Program-made: the position numbers and the translations under genes
Assembly: GCA_046330255.1 (NCBI GenBank)
Contig: JAXLTC010000001.1
Location: 1,302,001 to 1,366,000, forward strand
DNA from: JBBSBL01 sp046330255
Lineage (GTDB): Bacteria > Actinomycetota > Thermoleophilia > Solirubrobacterales > Solirubrobacteraceae
DNA length: 64,000 bases
Direction: 5' to 3'
Notes under the pieces: model-generated
The model's input: only the letters and a program-made list of their open reading frames with translations
Told to the model about the DNA's origin: nothing
Databases searched by the model: none
Shown: positions 20,492 to 28,474 of the stretch, one piece after another
How positions within the stretch are numbered: the stretch's first letter is position 1
How the letters are laid out: every line of letters starts with the position of its first letter

Positions 20492-22294
20492 TCAGCGCAG
20501 CGTGAGGCGAAGGGTCGCGCGGCCGGCGAACGAGGCCTGACGCGCCCCGCCCGCGTCGAGCGCGCGCACGCGCACGGTCCAGCGCCCTGCGGTCAGCGGC
20601 GCCGCCAGCGTCCAGGTCGCGGTCTGCACGCGCACCGTCGTGTGGCAGCGAGCGCGGCGCGCGTGGCGCCCGGTCCGGCACGGGCCCGAGTACGCGATGC
20701 GGCGGAAGGTGCGGGGCGCCAGGCGCGCCGGCGTCCAGGTGCCGGCCGCGGCCGCGCAGCTCATGCTCGCCAGGCGCCCGCCGGAGAGGACCAGGCAACC
20801 CGCCCCGGAGCGCCGTACGGCGTTGACCTCCACGCCGGCGAGACGGGCCGAGCGCGCAAAGCCGCGCAGCGTCCGCCAGTTCGCGACGCGCGCGGCGCAG
20901 CGCGCCGTGCGCCGATCGCGCCCGCGCCCGCTCGAGATGTTGCGGCACAGTGGGTAGTAGAGCGTCGCGCGGGGCGCCGGCGGCCTGGCGGGAACCAGCG
21001 CTCCGGCGGCCACCGGGAGCGTTTCGGCGCTCGTGGAGCGGGTCGAGCCGTCCGCGTTGGTCGCCGTCACCACCACCCGGAGGGTCTTGCCGATGTCCGC
21101 GGCGGTCGGCGTGTAGCTGGATCCGGTGGCGCCGTCGATCGGGGAGCAGGCGCTTCCGTCGCAGCGCTGCCAGGAGTAGGAGAACGTGGGGTTTCCGCTC
21201 CACCCTCCGGGGCTGGCGGTCAGCCGGCCGCCGGCGAGCGGGGAGCCGCCGATCGAGGGCGCCTGACTCTGGTGCGGCTGGTCGGTGACCAGGCGCCCGA
21301 TCGTGTCGTTGCCCCCGTTCTCGAAGTTGGTGTCGGCGAACCAGATGTTGCCGTCGGGCCCCGTGGTCACGCCGAAGATCGACGCGTTCGGCGCCGGCTG
21401 CGGATACTCGGTGACCTGGCCGTCCATCGTGACCCGGCCGAGCCGTCCTTCCCCGGTGGGGGTGCCGTTCACGTCGGCCTCGCCGAACCACATGTTGCCG
21501 TCGGGCCCCGGCGCGATCAGCAGCGGCGGGATGTCGCCCGGGGGCAGCGGGTAGGTGCCCGTGACCTGCCCGGAGGTGCTCACCCGCAGGATCGTGCGGG
21601 AGGCGACGCCCGTCACCCAGAGGTTGCCGTCGGGTCCGGCCGCGATCCCGGTCGGGAAGGGGTTCGGCGAGGGAAGGTCGTACTCGGTGAAGGCGCCCGC
21701 GGTGGTGACCCGGCCGATCTTGCCCGCCTGCTGCTCGGTGAACCAGAGCGCGCCGTCCGAGCCGACCGTGATTCCGACGGGAGCCGTGTTGGGCGTGGGG
21801 GGGTCGTACTCCGTGACCTGGCCGGAGGTGGTGATCCGCCCGATCTTGCCGCTCTGCTGCTCGGTGAACCAGATCGCGCCGTCGGGGCCCGCGGTCATCA
21901 GCGTGGGCCCCGCGTCCGGCGTCGGGATGTCGTATTCGTCGACCTGGCCGGAGGCCGTGACGCGGGCGATCTTGTTGGCCTGCCCCTCGGCGGCCCAGAT
22001 CGCGCCGTCGGGGCCGTAGGCCAGCCCGAGCGGCTGGGCGTTCGGGGTCGGGAGCGCGTACTCGGCGACCAGCGTCCCATCGGTGCGCACGCGCCCGATC
22101 TTGCTCGTCGCGCCCTCCCCGAACCAGATGTCCCCGCCCGGGCCGGGCGTGACGAACACCGGCAGGAGCGGATGGTTGGGCAGCGTCAGCTCGTGCTGGG
22201 TGACGGCACCGGCGGGAGCGGCGGCGAGCAGCGCGAGGAGCAGGCAGGCGAGCGCGAGCACGAGTGCCCGCGTAACACGGAGAGCGGGACGCAC
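20492..22294 (-). CDS. Secreted seven-bladed Vgb-like propeller with Ig-like domain
   Basis: A 600-residue exported protein (signal peptide ending APAGAVT). After it come seven repeats of the type 'GPDGAIWFTEQQSGKIGR', which should close a seven-bladed propeller like virginiamycin B lyase. However, the catalytic histidines of Vgb are missing: no His occurs in any blade. An Ig-like module with 'FSYSWQRCDGSACSPIDGA' and 'YTPTAADIGKTLRVVV' follows. The last 170 or so residues are Arg- and Cys-rich and probably disulfide-bonded. A binding rather than lyase function is likely. The start is GTG at 22294. Confidence 0.82.
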   Translation of the reverse strand: MRPALRVTRALVLALACLLLALLAAAPAGAVTQHELTLPNHPLLPVFVTPGPGGDIWFGEGATSKIGRVRTDGTLVAEYALPTPNAQPLGLAYGPDGAIWAAEGQANKIARVTASGQVDEYDIPTPDAGPTLMTAGPDGAIWFTEQQSGKIGRITTSGQVTEYDPPTPNTAPVGITVGSDGALWFTEQQAGKIGRVTTAGAFTEYDLPSPNPFPTGIAAGPDGNLWVTGVASRTILRVSTSGQVTGTYPLPPGDIPPLLIAPGPDGNMWFGEADVNGTPTGEGRLGRVTMDGQVTEYPQPAPNASIFGVTTGPDGNIWFADTNFENGGNDTIGRLVTDQPHQSQAPSIGGSPLAGGRLTASPGGWSGNPTFSYSWQRCDGSACSPIDGATGSSYTPTAADIGKTLRVVVTATNADGSTRSTSAETLPVAAGALVPARPPAPRATLYYPLCRNISSGRGRDRRTARCAARVANWRTLRGFARSARLAGVEVNAVRRSGAGCLVLSGGRLASMSCAAAAGTWTPARLAPRTFRRIAYSGPCRTGRHARRARCHTTVRVQTATWTLAAPLTAGRWTVRVRALDAGGARQASFAGRATLRLTLR

Positions 22295-22364
22295 GGCCGG
22301 TGTATCGGCGCGAGCGGCACCGTGCTTTAGCCCGGCGGCGCGGGCGGGCGGAACGGCCCGGGGC

Positions 22365-22763
22365 TCAGTACCCGACGATCTCGCCGAGGCAGGTCTCGAC
22401 GCGCTTCAGCAGGGCGTCGCTGCCCGCGTTGGTGTAGAGCAGCGCGCTGCCGATCACCTCGGCGCCCTGCGCGTCGCCGCGCACCTGGGTTCCCTGGGCG
22501 GTGCCGCCGTCGACCTGGAAGACGGCGCGCGGGGCACCCGGGCCCGTTCCGACGGCGATCGCGCGCTCGCCGTCCAGCCGCGCCGGCAGGCCGTCGGCCT
22601 TCATGCACGCGAGCGGCGTCGCGCGCGGGTCGTACGGGGTCGCGCGGGCCCCTCCGCCCAGCACGGCGTTCGGGCCGCCGGATTGCTCCGGGGTCCGGGT
22701 GCTCCCGCAGCCGGCCACCAGCAGGGCGGCGACCGCGGCGAGTGCGACGGGGCGGGCGCTCAC
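22365..22763 (-). CDS. Small lipoprotein, unknown function
   Basis: The 132-residue product has a lipobox (ALLVAGC) and so should be lipid-anchored outside the membrane. The mature part has two further Cys residues (LACMKADG and ETCLGEIVGY), which may form a disulfide, and a mixed strand pattern (AVFQVDGGTAQGTQV). I do not recognise the family. The start is GTG at 22763 with TACCGT 8 bp upstream. Confidence 0.72.
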   Translation of the reverse strand: MSARPVALAAVAALLVAGCGSTRTPEQSGGPNAVLGGGARATPYDPRATPLACMKADGLPARLDGERAIAVGTGPGAPRAVFQVDGGTAQGTQVRGDAQGAEVIGSALLYTNAGSDALLKRVETCLGEIVGY

Positions 22764-22771
22764 GGCGCCGA

Positions 22772-22825
22772 ACGGTAGCCGACGCCGGGGCGGGCCGCGG
22801 TCCCTCGCGCGTGCGCGCGTAGACT
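22772..22825. promoter_or_regulatory. Divergent leaderless-type promoters
   Basis: Minus strand: TACCGT (22777 to 22772) is 8 bp before the lipoprotein GTG. Plus strand: TAGACT (22820-22825) is 9 bp before the GTG at 22835. Both would give transcripts starting at or next to the start codon. Confidence 0.42.
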
Positions 22826-22834
22826 GCCCGCGCC

Positions 22835-24361
22835 GTGCCGATCGTTCCCGCGCTCGCCGGGCCGCTGCCCGAGGCCGGCGTCGCCGCCGCGGCGCTGCTC
22901 GCCGCGTGCGCCCTTGTCCTGCGCTCGCGGCGCCGCCGGGCGCTCGCCGCCGGCGCCGCGCTGGTGCTCGCGCCGGCGCTGCTGCTCGCCGACGTGTGGG
23001 ACTCGCCGCAGTTGCGCTTCGCGCACCGCAGCCCGCTCGCCGCGGCCGGACTCGCGCTCATGGCCCTCGCGGCCGTCGCCGGGCTCGCCGCGCTGATGCG
23101 CCGCCGGCCGTCGCTGCTCCCGCTGCTGGCCGTCGCCGCCGTGCCGTTCCGCGTGCCGATCGAGGTCGCGGGCGACACCGCGAACCTGCTCGTGCCGCTC
23201 TACCTGGTCGTGGGGGCCGGAGCCGCGGCATGGATCTGGGAGGCGGTGCGGGAGCCCGAGGCGCGCGAGCGAGGTGCGGGCGCGCTGGAGTGGGCGCTGG
23301 CCGCCTACCTGGCGCTGTACGGCATCGCCGCGGCGTGGTCGCCGGACTTCTCGAAGGCGCTGCAGAACGTGGTCTTCTTCTACGTGCCGTTCGCGGTGCT
23401 GTTCGCGCTGCTCGCGCGGACGCGGTGGACGGGGACGCTGCTGCGCCGGTGCCTGCTCGTGCTGGCGGGCCTGGCGGTCGCGTTCGCGTGTATCGGGTTC
23501 TTCGAGTACGCGACCAAGACGCTGCTGCTGAACCCCAAGCTGCTGGTCTCCAACGACTTCCACGCGTACTTCCGCGTCAACTCCGTCTTCTTCGACCCGA
23601 ACATCTTCGGGCGCTTCCTGGTCGTCGTGATGCTGCTGATCGCGACGGTCCTGCTCGACTCGCGCAGGGGCCGGACCGTCGCCGGCCTGCTCGCGGTGCT
23701 CGCGGTGCTGTGGGGCGGGCTGGTGCTGACGCTCTCGCAGTCGAGCCTGGTCGGGCTGCTCGCCGGCCTCGCGGTGCTCGCCGCGCTGCGCTGGCCGCCG
23801 CGCCGCGTGCTGGCCGCGTGCGCCGGGCTCGCGGCCCTGGGAGTCGCGTTCGTCGCGCTGTTCCCTTCGGTGACCGGGATCGACGTGCGCTCCTTCGACC
23901 GGCTGAACGCGGACTCCAGCGGGCGCGCCGACCTGATCAGCGGCGGCCTCGAGCTCTGGCAGGAGCGCCCGGTGCTCGGCTGGGGGTCGGGCTCGTTCGC
24001 GCGGCAGTACCGGCGGCTGGGCAAGGGCTCCGCGCAGCAGGCCGTCTCCGCGTCGCACACGATCCCGATCACGGTCGCCGCGGAGCAGGGGGTCGTGGGG
24101 CTGCTCGCCTACCTCGCGCTGCTCGCGGCGGCGCTCGCCCGGCTCTTTCCCGGGGCGCGGGGCTCGACGCCGCGCACGGCGCTCGCGGCGGCGTTCGTCG
24201 CGCTGCTGGTGCACACGCTCGTCTACGCGGCGTTCCTGGAGGACCCACTCGCGTGGGCGCTGCTCGCGGTGGCCTCGGCGCTCGCGCTCGCGCCGCGCGG
24301 CAAGCCGGCCCCGCGGCGCGGCGAGGGCGCCGCGCCGGCGCCGGGGAACGTCGTCGCGTGA
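22835..24361 (+). CDS. O-antigen-ligase-like (Wzy_C) membrane protein
   Basis: A 508-residue membrane protein with about a dozen hydrophobic segments. The Wzy/WaaL-type features are the segment 'GGLVLTLSQSSLVGLLAGLA' with its SQS motif, the long external loop with 'RPVLGWGSGSFARQYRR' (the conserved GxGxGxF), and 'SASHTIPITVAAEQGVVGLLAYL' with the conserved His. These proteins join or polymerise polyprenyl-linked glycans on the outer face of the membrane. The start is GTG. The stop overlaps the next GTG by 4 bp. Together with the GT-C-like neighbour it suggests surface polysaccharide assembly. Confidence 0.85.
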   Translation: MPIVPALAGPLPEAGVAAAALLAACALVLRSRRRRALAAGAALVLAPALLLADVWDSPQLRFAHRSPLAAAGLALMALAAVAGLAALMRRRPSLLPLLAVAAVPFRVPIEVAGDTANLLVPLYLVVGAGAAAWIWEAVREPEARERGAGALEWALAAYLALYGIAAAWSPDFSKALQNVVFFYVPFAVLFALLARTRWTGTLLRRCLLVLAGLAVAFACIGFFEYATKTLLLNPKLLVSNDFHAYFRVNSVFFDPNIFGRFLVVVMLLIATVLLDSRRGRTVAGLLAVLAVLWGGLVLTLSQSSLVGLLAGLAVLAALRWPPRRVLAACAGLAALGVAFVALFPSVTGIDVRSFDRLNADSSGRADLISGGLELWQERPVLGWGSGSFARQYRRLGKGSAQQAVSASHTIPITVAAEQGVVGLLAYLALLAAALARLFPGARGSTPRTALAAAFVALLVHTLVYAAFLEDPLAWALLAVASALALAPRGKPAPRRGEGAAPAPGNVVA

Positions 24362-25791
24362 GCCGGAGCGCTCGCGGCGCCGCAGCCGCCGCGGCAGGGC
24401 TTGCGCTGGCCGCGCTGGCGGTCTTCCTGCTCGCGCCCACCTACCCCAACTACGACGCCTACTACCACCTGCTCTGGGGCCGCGAGCTGCTGCACGGGCA
24501 CCTGCCCTCGTTCGACGCCTACGCCGCGCCGACCGAGCACCCGCTCTACGTCGCGATCGGCGCGCTGGCGTCGCTGGCGGGCGGCGCGGGCGACCGCGTG
24601 CTGGTGCTGTGGACGCTGCTCGCGCTGGGCGTCGTGGCGTGGGGCCTGGTGCGGCTGTCGGCTGCGACGCTGCGCTCCGCGTGGCCCGGCGTCGCCGCCG
24701 CGGCGTTCCTGGCGGCGAGCTTCACCGTGCTGCTCTACGCGCTGCGCGCCTACGTGGACGTCTGGTTCCTGGCGCTGGCGATATGGGCGGGCGTGCTGGT
24801 CGCCGAGCGCCGGACGCGGCCGGTCGCGGTCATGGGGCTGCTCGTCGCGGCCGGGCTCCTGCGCCCGGAGGCATGGCTGCTCGCGGCGGCCTACGCCGCG
24901 TGGTCGTGGCGCGAGGCCTCGCGGTCCGAGCGCGCCTGGCTCGCCGCGGGGGTGGTCGCGGCGCCGGTGATCTGGATGGCGGTTGACCTCGCGGTCACCG
25001 GCGACGCGCTCTTCTCCCTGGCCGCGACCCGCACGCTGGCGATCGAGCCTCAGAGGGACACCGGCCTGGGCGCGGCGCGCGTCGCGCTGACCACGCTCTT
25101 CGGCGGCGCGGCGCGCGCGCCCGTCGCGATCGCCGGCCTGCTCGGGCTGGCGCTCGCCTGGCGGCGTCTGGGCGCGCGCCCGCTCGTGGTGCCGCTCGCG
25201 TTCCTGGGCGCGGGCCTGCTGGCGGTCGCCGGCCTCGGCGTGCTCGACCTGTCGGTGCTGCCCCGCTACCTGCTGCTGCCGGCGGTCGCCCTGTCGCTGT
25301 TCGCGGGCTACGCGCTGCTCGGGTTCATGGACCTCGCCCCGGGCTCGCCCGCGCGCCGCTGGTGGGCGGGACTCGCCGTGATAGCGGTGATCGCCGGAGC
25401 CGCCGGGCTGATCGCCCGCGGCCCGGCCGGCAAGCTCCCGCGCGAGGTGCGCCTGGACCGCGACGCGCACGCCGCGCTGGTCGCGCTGCTCGACGCGCCG
25501 CCGGTCGCCGCCGCGCGCCGCTGCGGCCCGGTGACGTTCCCGACGTTCCGGCTGGTGCCGATGGCGCGTTGGCACCTGGACGCCGGCCAGCGCGCCGTCC
25601 GCGCGCGCCCCGCCGGCCCGCCGCTGGCAGGCGGCGTCGCGGTGACGGTGTTCGGCGACGTCGACGGCGGCCTGCCGTACCGCCGCTACGCGCTCACCGG
25701 GAGCGCGCTGCCCTCGGACAACACCCCGCCGCGGGGCTTCGCCTCGGTCGGCCGGACCCGGTTCTTCGAGGCGTTCACGCGCTGCCGGTGA
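24358..25791 (+). CDS. GT-C-like membrane protein coupled to the ligase gene
   Basis: GTG at 24358 overlaps the ligase stop as GTGA and gives 477 residues with about nine membrane helices. The first loop has 'YPNYDAYYHLLWGRELLHG', an Asp-containing pattern similar to other GT-C transferases, and 'FDAYAAPTEHPLY' follows. The last part is soluble ('RRCGPVTFPTFRLVPMARW'). It resembles the membrane protein at 17694-19277 in layout, including a related start of the first loop (YDPWSWIIWGRE). A mannosyl- or other polyprenyl-sugar transferase is likely but not proven. Confidence 0.72.
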   Translation: MSRSARGAAAAAAGLALAALAVFLLAPTYPNYDAYYHLLWGRELLHGHLPSFDAYAAPTEHPLYVAIGALASLAGGAGDRVLVLWTLLALGVVAWGLVRLSAATLRSAWPGVAAAAFLAASFTVLLYALRAYVDVWFLALAIWAGVLVAERRTRPVAVMGLLVAAGLLRPEAWLLAAAYAAWSWREASRSERAWLAAGVVAAPVIWMAVDLAVTGDALFSLAATRTLAIEPQRDTGLGAARVALTTLFGGAARAPVAIAGLLGLALAWRRLGARPLVVPLAFLGAGLLAVAGLGVLDLSVLPRYLLLPAVALSLFAGYALLGFMDLAPGSPARRWWAGLAVIAVIAGAAGLIARGPAGKLPREVRLDRDAHAALVALLDAPPVAAARRCGPVTFPTFRLVPMARWHLDAGQRAVRARPAGPPLAGGVAVTVFGDVDGGLPYRRYALTGSALPSDNTPPRGFASVGRTRFFEAFTRCR

Positions 25792-25806
25792 GCGCGCGCC
25801 GGGCTC

Positions 25807-26706
25807 CTACGCCGCGGCGTCGCCGAGGATCAACTCGCGCCAGAGGGCGGCGTCGAACTCCGGCGGCTCCGTCTCGGCGACGAACGCCTCGAGCACCTCG
25901 ACGAAGCGCTCGGGCTGCTCGAGCATCGGCATGTGACCGGACCCCTCGAAGATCTCGAGCCGGCTGCCGGGGATCGCCGCGTGCGCCTCGCGCCCGTGGA
26001 CGACGGGGATGATCGAGTCCTTCGCGCCCCACATGATCAGCACCGGGAGCGCGCTCGCGAGGCGCAGTCGCACGCGCGCGTCGACCCGCTGGCCGCGCGG
26101 GTCCACAACGCCGCGCAGCGTGCCCAGGAACGCCATGCGGCGCGCGCGATCCGTGAGGGTCGCGTAGCCCCGTGCCACCTCGTCTAGATCGGCCGAGGGC
26201 CTGATGCCGACGGCCGCCAGCCCGGCGCCGATCGTCGAGCGGATCCAGCCCACGGCCTCCGCGGTCGCGCCGATGACGAGCTCGGAGCCGGGCAGCGCCG
26301 CCGCACGCAGGATGGCGCTCACCTCCGGGCCCAGCCCGCCGCTGGACACGAGCACCAGGCGCTCGCAGCGCTCGGGGAACTGGTAGGAGAACTGCATCGA
26401 GACCCCGCCCCCCAGCGAGTGCCCGACGATCGTCACGCGCTCCACCTCGATCGCCACGAGCAGGTCGCGCAGCGCGGTCGCCATCGCGCCCAGCGAGTAG
26501 TCGCCGCCGCCGTGCCCGGAGGAGCCGTGGCCCGGCAGGTCGGGGACGATCACGGTGTGGTCGCGGGCGAGCGGTTCGATCACCTCGCGCCAGTTGTCGG
26601 CGTCGCCGGCGATGCCGTGGACGAGCAGCAGCGCCGGGCCGGAGCCGGCGACGCGATAGGCGTAGCTGTGACCGTGCATGGTCACGCGCTCGATGGGCAA
26701 CGTCAC
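25807..26706 (-). CDS. Alpha/beta-hydrolase
   Basis: A 299-residue single-domain hydrolase. The oxyanion strand LLLVHGIAG, the nucleophile elbow VGHSLGGG (Ser97), an acid in MWGAKDSIIP and the His in EGSGHMPMLEQPE form the full catalytic triad. The cap is helical, as in esterases, haloperoxidase-like and C-C hydrolases. No signal peptide is seen, so it is cytosolic. The natural substrate is unknown. The start is GTG at 26706. It follows the Lrp regulator gene on the same strand with about 50 bp between them. Confidence 0.85.
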   Translation of the reverse strand: MTLPIERVTMHGHSYAYRVAGSGPALLLVHGIAGDADNWREVIEPLARDHTVIVPDLPGHGSSGHGGGDYSLGAMATALRDLLVAIEVERVTIVGHSLGGGVSMQFSYQFPERCERLVLVSSGGLGPEVSAILRAAALPGSELVIGATAEAVGWIRSTIGAGLAAVGIRPSADLDEVARGYATLTDRARRMAFLGTLRGVVDPRGQRVDARVRLRLASALPVLIMWGAKDSIIPVVHGREAHAAIPGSRLEIFEGSGHMPMLEQPERFVEVLEAFVAETEPPEFDAALWRELILGDAAA

Positions 26707-26755
26707 GCCGTCATTGAACCACGGGGCCGGGGCCGCCCGCCCACGGCTCGAGGCG

Positions 26756-27205
26756 TCAGGACGGCGCCGCGCCGCGCTTGACCATCTTCATCGTGAACTG
26801 CGAGTTGACGCGGGCGAGGCCGGGCAGCTCGGCGAGCCGGTTCATGTAGAACGCCTCGTAGGCGGCCTGGTCGGCGACCGCGACCTGCACCACGTAGTCC
26901 GGCAGGCCGAACATGCGGCGGCACTCGACGACCTCGTCGAACGCCGCGATTCCCGCCTCGAACGCCTCGACGGTCGCGCGGTCCTTGAGCGTCAGCTCGA
27001 CATGGACGGTGACCTCGAAGCCGCGGCCCAGCGCCGCCGGGTCGATGTCCGCGTGGTAGCCGCGGATCACGCCCGCGCGCTCGAGCGCGCGGACGCGGCG
27101 CAGACAAGGGGAGGGCGAGAGCCGCACGTGCTCGGCGAGCTCGACGTTGGTCAGACGGCCGTCGGCCTGGAGGTGGCGCAGAATTGCGCTATCGAGGTCA
27201 TCCAT
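26756..27205 (-). CDS. Lrp/AsnC-family transcriptional regulator
   Basis: From ATG 27205 the protein has 149 residues, the normal size for this family. The N-terminal winged helix (MDDLDSAILRHLQADGRLTN, VELAEHVRLSPSPCLRRVRA) is followed by the RAM/AsnC ligand-binding domain (YVVQVAVADQAAYEAF). These regulators sense amino acids, often branched-chain ones. It is divergent from azlCD, genes for branched-chain amino-acid export, and Lrp-type control of azlCD is known in Bacillus, so it probably controls that pair and itself. The upstream extension of the frame overlaps the operator region and is not used. Confidence 0.9.
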   Translation of the reverse strand: MDDLDSAILRHLQADGRLTNVELAEHVRLSPSPCLRRVRALERAGVIRGYHADIDPAALGRGFEVTVHVELTLKDRATVEAFEAGIAAFDEVVECRRMFGLPDYVVQVAVADQAAYEAFYMNRLAELPGLARVNSQFTMKMVKRGAAPS

Positions 27206-27245
27206 TGGCAGATCATGCCACGGACATCGGTCTTTCGACATCGAA
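27206..27245. promoter_or_regulatory. Palindromes between lrp and azlC
   Basis: Two dyads lie in the AT-richer divergent region: TGGCA-GATCA-TGCCA (27206-27220), which touches the lrp start codon, and TTCGA-CA-TCGAA (27234-27245). They are candidates for binding by the Lrp protein. On the minus strand CATGAT sits 6 bp before the lrp ATG, inside the first dyad. Confidence 0.42.
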
Positions 27246-27274
27246 TAGGCAATGAAACGTCGTAGACGCATGGC

Positions 27275-27280
27275 TATCGT
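27275..27280 (+). promoter_or_regulatory. -10-like element TATCGT before azlC
   Basis: TATCGT is 6 bp before an in-frame ATG at 27287. Transcription would start near 27287, giving either a leaderless longer AzlC or a leader of about 114 bases before the ATG at 27401. Confidence 0.4.
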
Positions 27281-27355
27281 GGCGGAATGATCGGCGATCC
27301 CGTCTCAACGGTCGAAGCCCGCCGCCAGGACGGCGCGAACGGCGGCGACGAAGGA

Positions 27356-27378
27356 GCCCCGGCCGGCTCGGCCGGGGC
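27356..27378 (+). promoter_or_regulatory. Perfect hairpin in the azlC leader
   Basis: GCCCCGGCCG (27356-27365), loop GCT, CGGCCGGGGC (27369-27378): a perfect 10-bp GC stem upstream of the preferred azlC start. It could be an attenuator or a block to upstream transcription. Confidence 0.4.
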
Positions 27379-27400
27379 ACCCCGTCAGTCTGGGTGCCTG

Positions 27401-28132
27401 ATGGGCACGCTCGTTGACCCGGTCGATCGCGGCGCGCCGGCGGATCGCGCCACCGCGGCCGACCGCGGCGCGCCGGACCGCACGCTCGCGGACGCCGCCG
27501 GGATCGGGATCGCGGTCGGCGTCTACGGCGTCTCGTTCGGGGTCCTCGCGGTGGCGGCCGGGATGAGCCCTGCGCAGGCGTGCGTGATGTCGATGCTGAT
27601 GTTCACCGGCGCATCGCAGTTCGCGTTCGTCGGGGTGCTGGCGGCCGGCGGGGGCGCGATCGCGGCCGCGGGCCCGGCGGTGATGCTCGCGCTGCGCAAC
27701 GCCGCCTACGGGCTGGCGCTCGCGCCGATCCTGCCCGCGCGGCTCCGCGACCGCGCGCTCGCCTCGCAGCTGGTGATCGACGAGACCACCGCGATGGCGC
27801 GTGCCCGCGACGACCCGCGCGCCGCGCGGCGCGCGTTCCTGGCCACGGGCGTGAGCGTCTGGATCTGCTGGAACGCCGGCACGCTCGCGGGGGCGCTCGC
27901 CGGCGGAGGGCTCGGCGACCCGCGCGCGCTTGGGCTGGACGCGATGTTCCCGGCTGCGTTTCTCGCGCTCCTGGTCCCGCAGCTGCGCCGCGCGGGCGCG
28001 CCGGTGGCCGCCGTCGCGGGCGCGGCGATCGCGTTTGCGCTGCTTCCGCTCGCGCCCGTCGGCGTCCCGGTGATCGCCGCGGCCGCCGGCGTCGTGCCGG
28101 GCCTGCTCGTCGCGAGGGGCGTGCGCTCGTGA
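27401..28132 (+). CDS. azlC: AzlC-family branched-chain amino-acid exporter, large subunit
   Basis: From ATG 27401 the protein has 243 residues, the usual size of AzlC/YgaZ. Typical segments are 'GVYGVSFGVLAVAAGMSPAQ', 'MLMFTGASQFAFVGVLAAGG' and 'LRNAAYGLALAPIL', and four to five helices follow. With its small partner AzlD it exports branched-chain amino acids or analogues. An in-frame ATG at 27287 would add 38 residues of polar, low-complexity sequence with more A/T-ending codons than the rest; I treat that part as leader. The stop overlaps the GTG of azlD. Confidence 0.85.
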   Translation: MGTLVDPVDRGAPADRATAADRGAPDRTLADAAGIGIAVGVYGVSFGVLAVAAGMSPAQACVMSMLMFTGASQFAFVGVLAAGGGAIAAAGPAVMLALRNAAYGLALAPILPARLRDRALASQLVIDETTAMARARDDPRAARRAFLATGVSVWICWNAGTLAGALAGGGLGDPRALGLDAMFPAAFLALLVPQLRRAGAPVAAVAGAAIAFALLPLAPVGVPVIAAAAGVVPGLLVARGVRS

Positions 28133-28431
28133 GCTGGACCCTGCTCCTGGCGCTGTGCGCCGTCTCCTACGGCCTGAAGGCCGCCGGCCCGCTGCTCGCG
28201 GGCGGCCGCAGGCTCGGGCCCGGAGTCCGCCGGGCGCTCGACCTGGTGGCCGTCCCGCTGCTGGCGGCGCTGGTGCTCGTCCAGACGCTCGGCGACGGCC
28301 ACCGGATCGCGATCGACGCGCGCGTCCCCGCGCTCGCGGTCGCTGCCCTGCTCGTCTGGCGCCGCGCGCCGTTCCTGGTCGTGGTGCTCGCGGCGGCCGG
28401 GACGGCGGCGCTGCTGCGGGCGCTGGGCTGA
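28129..28431 (+). CDS. azlD: AzlD-family small subunit of the amino-acid exporter
   Basis: A 100-residue membrane protein starting with GTG 28129, which overlaps the azlC stop. Three to four short helices are seen ('WTLLLALCAVSYGLKAAGPL', 'ALDLVAVPLLAALVLVQTLG', 'FLVVVLAAAGTAALL'). The arrangement, with a charged loop 'RRLGPGVRRALDLVA', is typical of AzlD. It is needed with AzlC for export. Confidence 0.88.
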   Translation: MSWTLLLALCAVSYGLKAAGPLLAGGRRLGPGVRRALDLVAVPLLAALVLVQTLGDGHRIAIDARVPALAVAALLVWRRAPFLVVVLAAAGTAALLRALG

Positions 28432-28462
28432 GGCCCCACCCGCAACGGGAAGGCGCGCGCGG

Positions 28463-28468
28463 TAGCGT
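28463..28468 (+). promoter_or_regulatory. -10-like element TAGCGT, leaderless spacing
   Basis: TAGCGT is 6 bp before the ATG at 28475. It would give the reductase gene its own leaderless transcript separate from azlCD. Confidence 0.4.
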
Positions 28469-28474
28469 CCGCCC

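Noticed and set aside
27287..27400. A separate leader peptide for azlC attenuation
   Set aside because: The frame runs without a stop into azlC and has no run of Leu, Ile or Val codons, so classical amino-acid attenuation is not supported.
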